In this document: positions 31,001 through 39,108 of the stretch, in pieces
Layout: every line of letters starts with the position of its first letter
How positions within the stretch are numbered: position 1 is the first letter of the stretch
Assembly (NCBI GenBank): GCA_946500615.1
Contig: CAMMWP010000001.1
Coordinates: 1-64,000, forward strand
Origin: an uncultured Clostridium sp.
GTDB lineage: Bacteria; Bacillota; Clostridia; TANB77; CAG-508
Direction: 5' to 3'
Length of the DNA stretch: 64,000 nt
The notes under the pieces: generated by a model
Seen by the model: the letters and a program-made list of their open reading frames with translations, nothing else
The model's database searches: none
What the model was told of the DNA's origin: nothing
Position numbers and translations under genes: made by a program

Positions 31001-31982
31001 TATAAATTTCTTTTAATGTTTCTAAGTCTTTTTTATAAGTCTCATATTTATCTATAAATGCTTCAGATATGTACTTTTTGCCTTTTAAAATATCTTGTAA
31101 TACATACCAACTGTATATTGTTTTTAATGTTTCATATATTTCTACATTATCATCAAGTAATTCTTTTATCTCTTCTTCATTTTCTATCTCTGTTGTAAAT
31201 GTTAGATTACCTTTTTCTAATTCTATTTCAAAAATTTTGGTTATGTCAAAAGAATATCCTAGCATAGAACTTATCATATTTTTTAAAAATTGTTTATCTG
31301 TTTTATCATATTCATAACATTCTATTAATTTTTCTCTTTTTGCGGATTTAGAAATCGTTTTATCTGTTAAGATGTCTTTTAATTTATTTTCTTTTAAATA
31401 AATATTTCTTTCCGCTAAAAAGAAATTTATTTTTTCTAGACTTGCATCAATTTCAGTTGAATTTTCTGCAAAGTTTGTTTCATGTAAAAAATTACCTCTA
31501 TATTTTATAATATGATGTATCGCCAAATATACTAATCTTATATCTACTTTTTCTTCTGAATTCATTAAATAATTTCTTAAGTGATAAATAGTTGGAAATT
31601 TGTGATAGTAATCTTGATCTGTAAACTCTTTTTTCGAAAACAAATTATATTTTTTCCCAAGAATTAATTCTGATAATAATTTATCTTCTAATATATTAGA
31701 AGTTTCTTTAAGCATTGGAAAAAAGTTAGGATATTCTTTCTCCATATCATCTAACATTAAACTTTGTAAAATCTTAATTCTTTCATTTCTTCTTTCTATT
31801 CTTCTTCTAGTTGAACGAAAACTTCTTCTATCTGCTGCTGTACTCGCTTCATTAAAAATTCTACTTCCCCACATATGTTTATTACCTTTTTTTAACACAT
31901 TATTTTCTTCATCTGTCACACACCATCCTACTGATCCTACTCCAATATCTAGTCCAATATTATAATTTTTTTCTTCTTTCAT
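28035..31982 (-). CDS. cas9: Cas9 endonuclease (type II-A), 1315 aa
   Basis: NIGLDIGVGSVGWCVTD (RuvC-I), RRSFRSTRRRIERR bridge helix, YEIDHIIPQSY..DNKALVLRSENQNK (HNH), NHYHHAHDAYI (RuvC-III). Confidence 0.98.
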   Translation of the reverse strand: MKEEKNYNIGLDIGVGSVGWCVTDEENNVLKKGNKHMWGSRIFNEASTAADRRSFRSTRRRIERRNERIKILQSLMLDDMEKEYPNFFPMLKETSNILEDKLLSELILGKKYNLFSKKEFTDQDYYHKFPTIYHLRNYLMNSEEKVDIRLVYLAIHHIIKYRGNFLHETNFAENSTEIDASLEKINFFLAERNIYLKENKLKDILTDKTISKSAKREKLIECYEYDKTDKQFLKNMISSMLGYSFDITKIFEIELEKGNLTFTTEIENEEEIKELLDDNVEIYETLKTIYSWYVLQDILKGKKYISEAFIDKYETYKKDLETLKEIYKKYFKNEYTKMFRREGTNNYVAYNGKNCGKPCKKCKPEEFFETLKKKLKKLAEKDETVNTIVSKITDGNFLIKLNVTDNGAIPHQLHQIELEKIIEKQGKYYHTLKDNKEQILKLFYFRIPYFVGPLANGNSKWAWLERKSNEKIYPWNFEQVIDIDKTAEKFIRRMTNKCTYLINEDVMPKQSLLYSEFCILNELNNVRINERSISKDTKKLIIDKLFKVNKKVTKKKVIDLLATEGIKVESFTGLSDGENFTSNMSAYIDLKKILGKVDENNYEECENIIYWITIFEEKKILERKLKNTYKDLTDNQIKQILKLKYSGWSRLSKMLLIGLKSNDGESIMEKLENTKFNFMQIINNKDYGFNKKIEELLPKEEKNITYKEIDKTPTSPANKRAIWQTICIVKEITKVMKAFPKNIYIEFARSEDKNKTLKDNRARKLLKIYDDIENQIKYLKDYNHKVYAELKKHQSDKELTDKLYLYFIQNGKSLYSGTPLNIDELQNYEIDHIIPQSYKMIDSFDNKALVLRSENQNKKNMLLREALNIGNEQITWWKSLLEAGLISQVKFNRLMKTKMFETDTDKEKFIERQLVETRQITKYVTNLLTNEYAQSNVFAIRADLGHWFRIKYQIYKNRNINHYHHAHDAYILSVIGNTLNKRWHGLGEFKYNDYIKNYMKSDESKKEKYGIIMGIVNKNIDINKIKKILNYKDCYLSRMLEEGTGEFYNQTLYSVKEKPVISLKNTKPVDKYGGYSGENKAYFVIFEYENAKGNKEYQLIGVPIQVSYRIKNGKITVEEFIKSSFLKDKQYANLKIIKNKMLKNQEYIDENGITMRLCSDTEVRTAKELIVNEKMQRLVHFMNTDKKYLKDEEIEELDSNYNYMYNYLLEKLQKEYLVFKNTYEKLLKKDFESIEEENKKSVINGLIDLMETGQGNLSKINRNKKEYKLTDREGRMSKKRFNTDKLINMIFIDKSVTGMYERRYKIDGMENSCNK

Positions 31983-32019
31983 ATAGACTTTTCCTCCAAA
32001 TTATGATATATTTAATTTG

Positions 32020-32138
32020 CTATTAAATTACTATCTAAAATAGCATAATGAGTTAAAATAAGGTTTAACCTTTAATGCCAAGTTTTCTTGGTTTCACTTA
32101 GGTGATTTTTAAAGTTCTACATTGGTAGGACTTTTTTT
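32020..32138 (+). ncRNA. tracrRNA, divergent from cas9
   Basis: Anti-repeat TTACTATCTAAAATAGCATAATGAGTTAAAATAAGG, nexus-like GGTTtAACC, two hairpins, terminator AGTTCTACattgGTAGGACTTTTTTT; upstream TAGACT-17-TATATT. Confidence 0.9.
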
Positions 32139-32159
32139 ATTGTATAGGAAAAATCGACT

Positions 32160-32295
32160 TTTATCTTGACATTATATGGATTTTTCCGTGTACAACAAGG
32201 TTAAGCTATCTATATATGTGAAGTACTACAAAGCAGTCTTCACATATGTGCGTCGAAATCTTTGATTTCGTTAACGCACGCTTTTCTTATAGTAA
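32160..32295. repeat. Structured intergenic repeat, inverted partner of 24121-24255
   Basis: See 24121-24255. Confidence 0.8.
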
Positions 32296-32666
32296 AAATA
32301 TGATATTTTTGTACTCATTACTCGTAGTAATTATAAGACAATTGTATTTTAGCATGTAATCTTATTTTATACAACCATAAAGCTAAAATGTTTGTATTTT
32401 ATCGTGAATTTTTGTCTTTTTTATTATTATTTATTAAAATTAAATTACATTACTACTTATACATATGTTTTGATTATTTGAATTTGTTTATTGTTTATCT
32501 TTCTTTATTGTATTTTATACGATGAATAGTGAAAAGATTGTCGAATTTTGTAGAAATATACAAAATCCAACAATTTTTTAGCATAGTTTATATTTATAAA
32601 AGTCAATACTAAATCTACCAAAAAGGGGAAAATAAAAATTACCAATTTAGAAAAAATTATATATGT

Positions 32667-33422
32667 TTAAACTTCCATATTTTCTATTCTCGCTAACATA
32701 TCTTTAATTCTATATGAATCACCTGTAATGTTAAATACATAAGAATGATGTAGTAACCTATCAAGAATTGCATTCGCAAGAATATTATCAGAAAATACTT
32801 CTCCCCATTTAGAAAACTGTTGATTTGTTGTAATAATTGTAGAACTCTTCTCATATCTTTTCGTAATTAATTGAAACAGCAAATTAGCACCATTTTTATC
32901 CACTGGCAAATAGCCTATTTCATCTATAATCAATAATTTATACTTATTAAAAGTCTTAAGCACATCTTTGAGTCGATTTTCTTGATGAGCTATATTCAAT
33001 TTAGTTATCAAATCATGACAACTAATGAAATATGTACTAATCCTTTTTTTAGCAGCCTCAATTCCAATAGAAGTCGCCAGATGTGTTTTACCCACACCAC
33101 TAGGTCCCAAAAACAATATATTTTTCTTTTCCTCTATAAATTTTACCGTTGCCAAATCTAGCATTTCATTTTTATTAATACTTGGCTGAAAATCAAATTC
33201 AAATTCATCCAAAGTTCTAATAAATGGAAACCCTGCTATTCTTATATTAAATTCTGAAGCTCTTTCTTCCTTAAACTCGATTTCTTTTTGCGTAAGATAA
33301 AATAGAGCATCTAAAAAAGAAATGTTATTCTTATCAATTTCTGTTAAATATGTAGATAGACATGTACACATTTTATCTAGTTTTAGTTTTTGTAAGTTAT
33401 TAATTACTTGCTTATATATCAT
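32667..33422 (-). CDS. istB: IS21 ATPase helper IstB
   Basis: FLGPSGVGKTHLATSIGIEAAKK; LLIIDEIGYLP. Confidence 0.95.
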   Translation of the reverse strand: MIYKQVINNLQKLKLDKMCTCLSTYLTEIDKNNISFLDALFYLTQKEIEFKEERASEFNIRIAGFPFIRTLDEFEFDFQPSINKNEMLDLATVKFIEEKKNILFLGPSGVGKTHLATSIGIEAAKKRISTYFISCHDLITKLNIAHQENRLKDVLKTFNKYKLLIIDEIGYLPVDKNGANLLFQLITKRYEKSSTIITTNQQFSKWGEVFSDNILANAILDRLLHHSYVFNITGDSYRIKDMLARIENMEV

Positions 33423-33438
33423 ACTTTTCCTCCTTTTA

Positions 33439-34692
33439 TTAGTTTACAATTAATAGATTATCTAATTTTTTTAAATTCTCTTTTGCATAATCATTTATAT
33501 CTATTTCGTTCTTATATGGCATAGAGATTTTCATTCCTTCGATGTAATGTTCTTCTGCATAATTAATGAGTTTATTATTTATTTCATGAGTAGCAATTAA
33601 TTGTTTATTATGATATATGTATAATGTATTATCCACTTGTTTTACTTGAACATATTCATTAATATATTTAGGAGATACAGAATATTTTTTGCCTTTGTAA
33701 TAAACTAAAGAATCTGGATATACCTTTGTTTTTTCTACATCTATCATATATGAAAGCATCACACGATTATTTGGTAAAGGTAAAAGATGTTCTTTTTCTT
33801 TTTCAAATAGTAAAATTGGTGGCATATTGGTTGTTTGGTGCACTGAAGAATTCACCTTATCTTTAATATTTTTTATAATTTCTATTAGTTCTTTTTCATC
33901 TTTAAATTCATGATTGTATGGTATTAGCCAAGACATAAATTTGTTTGCCGTTTCATCTTTTCCTTTGGTCTGTGGTGTTCTAGGTCGACATAATTTCACA
34001 GTAAATCCCATGTCTTTTGCAAATTGGTTAAATTCTGGGTTTACTTTTCTTTTTTCACAATCTATATCAACAATTGCTCTCATATTATCTGTTAAGATGT
34101 GTTTTGGTACACCATTTATATATTGAAATGTAGACATCAAACATCTTTGAACATCTTCTCTGGTTTTTGTTCTACTATATACAAAATCATGTAACCTTGA
34201 ATATCCTAAGGTTGTTGTCAATACATTAAATTCAAAGACTTCGCCATATTTGCTTATCATGGTTATATTTTCTTTCCAGTCTACTTGTAATTGTTCTCCC
34301 GGATTTGTTTCAAATCTAAGATGTACTTTACTAGATTTGGTTGGTTTTAACTTATGTTTTGTTAAATATTTTTTAAAATTAGAGTATGTGCCAATATGAT
34401 TGTCTTTGCTAAAAATGTATTGATACAATCCCATTTGTGTAATTCCCGGTAAATAGATTTTCGTTTTTATTTCCTCATAATATTTATCTAATTTAGATGG
34501 TTTATTTCTATTGGCTGGTTTTCCTTTGTATCCTTCATAATATTTTTTGATGGTGTGTCTTTCTATATTAAATGTTCTTTCTAGTTCACTAAAATTTGGT
34601 TTTATCTTTAACGTTTTCATAATTTCTAATTGTCCTTTCACATTTCTTAATATTATGTTTTGTTCCATCTGACATACTCCTTTCATATTCAT
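33439..34692 (-). CDS. istA: IS21 transposase IstA
   Basis: GEQLQVDWKENI; DNMRAIVD; TPQTKGKDE. Confidence 0.95.
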   Translation of the reverse strand: MNMKGVCQMEQNIILRNVKGQLEIMKTLKIKPNFSELERTFNIERHTIKKYYEGYKGKPANRNKPSKLDKYYEEIKTKIYLPGITQMGLYQYIFSKDNHIGTYSNFKKYLTKHKLKPTKSSKVHLRFETNPGEQLQVDWKENITMISKYGEVFEFNVLTTTLGYSRLHDFVYSRTKTREDVQRCLMSTFQYINGVPKHILTDNMRAIVDIDCEKRKVNPEFNQFAKDMGFTVKLCRPRTPQTKGKDETANKFMSWLIPYNHEFKDEKELIEIIKNIKDKVNSSVHQTTNMPPILLFEKEKEHLLPLPNNRVMLSYMIDVEKTKVYPDSLVYYKGKKYSVSPKYINEYVQVKQVDNTLYIYHNKQLIATHEINNKLINYAEEHYIEGMKISMPYKNEIDINDYAKENLKKLDNLLIVN

Positions 34693-34799
34693 TCAAGTAT
34701 ATCAGAATATATCTGTACAATCAAAAAAGTAACCAATTTTGGTAGGTTTTATTTTCCCTTTTTTGGTTACTTTTATATTATCATTTTTAAAAAGTGATT

Positions 34800-37136
34800 T
34801 TATTCTTCTATGTCATATCCCGAAACTTTATATCCTTTTATTCTTTTTGTATACATTTTTTCTAATATTTTCATGTTATCAAGATAATCATATACAATTA
34901 ATTTTTCCTTATTCACACATTCTCTATGAAGTCTTCCAACATATTGGATAATTCTGCCTTTCCATGAAACAGGCATTGTTAAAAATAACGTATCTAATCG
35001 ACTATCATCAAAGCCTTCTCCTATGGAACTACTTGTTGCTAAAATAATTCTAGATTGATGATTTTTATCAGCATTTTGTATGATTTCTTGCATTTCTTTT
35101 GTTTTCTTTTTTCCCATATTGCCTCTATAAATAACAACTGGTATCTCTAAACTTTCCAAACTTTGTTTTAAAACCTTTAAATGTTCTAGTCTTTCTGTTA
35201 AGACAATAGGGATTCTCCCTTCTATAATAGATTTTTTCACATCTTGCAAAATTATATTATTTCTTGGTATATTGTGACTCATATCGCTTAAAATCTCTGA
35301 AAATGATATTGTTTCCATTTCATGTCTTGGAGCATATTGATAATGTGTTTTTCTTACAATTACTTTATGTTCTATGTTTTTATCATTTTTTGAATCTTTA
35401 TGATATACTCGACATCTTACCTCTCCACATTGCATATAAATAATCTTATGCCATCCATCTTTTCTTGTTGGGGTTGCCGTTAAACCATATACATGTTTGG
35501 CTCGAATTGCTTTTAAAACTTTTTCAAAACTAAATGCTGCTACGTGATGACATTCATCTATGATAACCAATCCATACCCTTTTACAAGTTGTTTTAAATC
35601 TTCTTTTTTATATAATGACTGGAAACTTGCTATATCTAATTTGCCATTTAATTTATCTTTTCCATTCCCCATTTGTCCAATTTCTTTTTTAGAAATGCCT
35701 AAGAAATAAGACAATTTTTCTTTCCATTGCTCTAAGAGCGTTGTTCGATTAACAATGATTAATGTATTTGTTTTTAATTCTGAAATAATTTTAGATGCAA
35801 CAACTGTTTTTCCAAAACCTGTAGTTGCACTTAAGACACCCATATCATACGATAATAACTGATTTTTTGCCTTCTCTTGTTTTTTGGTTAATTCTCCTTG
35901 AAATTGGTAATCTGTTAAAACACCTTTTTCTCTTTTATCTTTTAAAATCAATTTTACTTTACTTTTTTTACAGATCTCTTTCACTTTATCTATGCAACCT
36001 CTTGGTAAAATAATATACTTTTCCTCTTCTTCAAAACAACTAATAATTCTTGGTGTTGTTTCGTAAAAAATGGGCATTCGTAATTTTTGTAATTCATAAA
36101 ATTTAGGATTTGTAAAACTCGCTAATCTCTTTAAATATGTAATTTCTCTTGGCAATAAATTTGACTTATTAATATATATTTGATTTTCTATCATGCATTG
36201 AATATTATTAGAAAATACAATATCTTTTATGGTTTCCTTTTTATATACTTCCTCTTCATTGTCTGGTTCTTGTATCTCAAATTCTTTATAATCCTCATCT
36301 TTAAATTTATCAACAAATTGATAAATTTCATCAATTGTTAGTTTTCTAATATTTAACAAAACTTCCATTTGATTTTCTATTGGATAAAAATCCCTATTCA
36401 CAAAAACGGTATTTCCTAGCTTAGCACTTTCTCCTTGAAAAGGTAATGCAATTAAATTTCCAAATCCTCCTTTTGGCATAGTATCTTGATTAGGAAAGAT
36501 TCTATCATAAGAATCTAAATCTAACGATTTCTTTTCCATCGTTTTTGTGATTAGTATATTTCCCATTTTTCTTGCTATTTTAGCAGACACACTTTGTTCA
36601 AAAAATATCCAAACATGTGCACCATTTCCCGAACGTGATTTTTCTACATACATTGGTATATGTAATTCATCACAAGTATTCCAAAAGGCTATTACATCTT
36701 GCTTATATGTTTTTTTATCAAAATCTATTGCCAAAAAATTGCATAAATCTCCTTGTAACAAAGGATATATACCTACTGTGATTTCCCCTTTTAGATGTTT
36801 TCTTATCACTGTATCTGTCAAAGGAAGTAACTCTCTATAGGCACAATCTGCACACTTTACTCTAGGTTTATCACATTTATATTGACTAAATTCATTTGCA
36901 CAAACTGGCGAATAACCAGATTTTCCTGTTTTGGTACTTATCCATCTTTTGGCATAGATATCTTTTCTTCCATTAAAAATCTTTTGAAAAATCTTTATCT
37001 TCTCTTCACTAGATATTGTATTAGAATGTTTAATACATTCTGTTCGTTTTCCATATAACTTTTCTTTTAATTTTATATTTTCTTGTTTCAACTCTTCTAT
37101 GATTTTTACTAACTCTTCTTTTTCCAAATCTTTCAT
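34800..37136 (-). CDS. TOTE-type archaeo-eukaryotic primase domain fused to SF2 helicase
   Basis: CNFLAIDFDKKTYKQD, VEKSRSGNGAHVWIFFE, then SATTGFGKTVVASKII, IDECHHVAAFS, GLTATPTRKDG, QYVGRLHR. Confidence 0.75.
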   Translation of the reverse strand: MKDLEKEELVKIIEELKQENIKLKEKLYGKRTECIKHSNTISSEEKIKIFQKIFNGRKDIYAKRWISTKTGKSGYSPVCANEFSQYKCDKPRVKCADCAYRELLPLTDTVIRKHLKGEITVGIYPLLQGDLCNFLAIDFDKKTYKQDVIAFWNTCDELHIPMYVEKSRSGNGAHVWIFFEQSVSAKIARKMGNILITKTMEKKSLDLDSYDRIFPNQDTMPKGGFGNLIALPFQGESAKLGNTVFVNRDFYPIENQMEVLLNIRKLTIDEIYQFVDKFKDEDYKEFEIQEPDNEEEVYKKETIKDIVFSNNIQCMIENQIYINKSNLLPREITYLKRLASFTNPKFYELQKLRMPIFYETTPRIISCFEEEEKYIILPRGCIDKVKEICKKSKVKLILKDKREKGVLTDYQFQGELTKKQEKAKNQLLSYDMGVLSATTGFGKTVVASKIISELKTNTLIIVNRTTLLEQWKEKLSYFLGISKKEIGQMGNGKDKLNGKLDIASFQSLYKKEDLKQLVKGYGLVIIDECHHVAAFSFEKVLKAIRAKHVYGLTATPTRKDGWHKIIYMQCGEVRCRVYHKDSKNDKNIEHKVIVRKTHYQYAPRHEMETISFSEILSDMSHNIPRNNIILQDVKKSIIEGRIPIVLTERLEHLKVLKQSLESLEIPVVIYRGNMGKKKTKEMQEIIQNADKNHQSRIILATSSSIGEGFDDSRLDTLFLTMPVSWKGRIIQYVGRLHRECVNKEKLIVYDYLDNMKILEKMYTKRIKGYKVSGYDIEE

Positions 37137-37351
37137 TCAGCCATCTCACCTTTCTTTGAACTTAAGAAATATCCTGTCTATCTCATGATTTTATTTACTA
37201 TTCTGTTGTATTTAAATTCTATTTCTCTTGTATATTGTATATCTCAAGTTTATTGATGACTATTATGCTTTCTTTATCCAACTAATATGCTTTTCTTAAG
37301 AGATTTTACCACATTTTACATAAAATATCTACACTTTTATTGCAAAATATA

Positions 37352-37380
37352 TTGACAGATTATGGAAATACCTGTATACT
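37352..37380 (+). promoter_or_regulatory. Strong sigma-A-type promoter upstream of comM-dprA
   Basis: TTGACA-17nt-TATACT. Confidence 0.75.
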
Positions 37381-37416
37381 TTATTTATTATTTGTTCAAA
37401 TATTCAATCTTGTCCA

Positions 37417-37447
37417 ATTGTCCATTTGGGGACGTTTCTTTTTGGAC
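37417..37447 (+). repeat. Single REP-like unit in comM 5' leader
   Basis: TGTCCATTTGGGGACGTTTCTTTTTGGACAT, same unit as 11846-12151. Confidence 0.8.
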
Positions 37448-37518
37448 ATTTCTAATGGTTATTTCGATAAATTTCCAATTTACATTACTATAATTATATA
37501 CATAGAAAGGATGATGTC

Positions 37519-39049
37519 ATGTTATCAATTGTAAAAAGCATTGCTTTGCATGGATTGCAGGGTTATTTGGTAAACATTCAAGTTGACATATCTGCTGGTA
37601 TGCCTACTTTTGAAATTGTTGGTTTGCCAGATACAAGTATTAGAGAATCAAAAGAAAGAGTGAAAACAGCTATCAAAAATTCTATCTCTGAATTTTTAAG
37701 TCGAAAAATTGTTGTAAACCTTGCCCCTGCTAGCACAAAAAAAGAAGGTTCTATTTTTGATTTGCCAATTGCTGTTGGTATCTTAATTGCTACTGGATTT
37801 ATTTACAATATGGATTTAGCAGATACGATTTTGATTGGAGAACTTTCTTTGGATGGTTCTATTTGCCCTGTAAAAGGAATTTTACCAATTTGTATAGAAG
37901 CAAAACATTTAGGTATAAAAAAGATACTTCTGCCAAAATCAAATGCAAAAGAAGCTTCTATTATTGATGGTTTGGAAATTATCCCTGTTTTTCATTTAAA
38001 TGAAGTCATTGACTATTTGAATGGCAATTTTATGATTTCGCCTGAACCAACTACACATTTTATTTCTAATAATTCTTTTTATGAATTTGATTTTTCAGAG
38101 GTAAAAGGACAAGAAAATGTGAAAAGAGCTTTAGAAATTTCAGCGGCTGGTGGGCATAATTGTTTATTAATTCGGTAGTCCGGGTTGTGGAAAAACCATG
38201 TTGGCTCGAAGACTTCCTTCTATCTTACCAGATATAACTTTTGAGGAAGCTTTGGAAATCACGAAAATTCACAGTATTTCTGGATTATTATCTGAAAATC
38301 TCCCTTTTATTTCTAAAAGACCTTTTAGGAGCCCGCATCATACCATTACAGAGACTTCTTTGGTAGGTGGCGGTAGAATTCCCAAGCCCGGTGAAATTAG
38401 TTTGGCACATTATGGTGTTTTGTTTTTAGATGAATTGCCTGAGTTTAATAAATATACTTTAGAGGTGTTACGTGGCCCTTTGGAAGATAAACAAGTAACA
38501 ATCAGCCGTGTTGATTTTTCAACAACATATCCTTGCAATTTTATGTTTATTGCTAGTATGAATCCTTGTCCTTGTGGTTATTACGGTTCTAAAGAAAAGC
38601 AATGTATTTGTCGTGAAGATCAAATTCAAAAGTATATTCACAAAATTAGTGGACCTCTTTTAGATAGAATCGATATTCATATAGAGGTAGAAAGTGTGGA
38701 CTATCAAAAATTGGATACTTCTTCCTTGTCAGAATCTTCTAGTGAAATTAGAAAAAGAGTCAATAAAGCTCGAAATATTCAGTTAGATCGTTACAAAGAT
38801 CATCGAATTTTTTCCAATTCTGAACTTACCCCTAATTTGATTTCAATCTATTGTAAACTCTCTACCAAAAGCAAAAAAATTTTAGAGACTGCTTTTCATG
38901 CTTTAGGGCTAAGTGCAAGAGCTTATAGCAGAATTTTAAAAGTTGCTAGAACCATTGCTGATTTAGACAATTCCCATGATATCCAAACACATCACTTAGC
39001 TGAAGCTATACAATATAGAAGTTTGGATAGAAAATATTGGAATACTTAG
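37519..39049 (+). CDS. comM: ComM/YifB-family Mg-chelatase-like ATPase, split by CGG +1 shift at 38173-38175
   Basis: ...GGHNCLLI|GSPGCGKTMLARRLPSILP restored by skipping one C. Confidence 0.88.
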
Positions 39050-39108
39050 TCATCTATATTCTAGCACATGACTACTTATTGATATATTAATTTGAAAGGA
39101 GTGTTTTT

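Larger units (their letters stand above)
32610..34772 (-). mobile_element. IS21-family element with istA/istB
   Basis: Both genes plus imperfect terminal inverted sequences TACCAAAAAGGGGAAAATAAAAATTACCAA / rc TAACCAAAAAAGGGAAAATAAAACCTACCAA. Confidence 0.8.

Noticed and set aside
32535-32550. Spo0A (0A) box TGTCGAA upstream of cas9, also TTCGACA at about 62020
   Set aside because: A 7-bp motif in AT-rich DNA is too weak to support without binding data.
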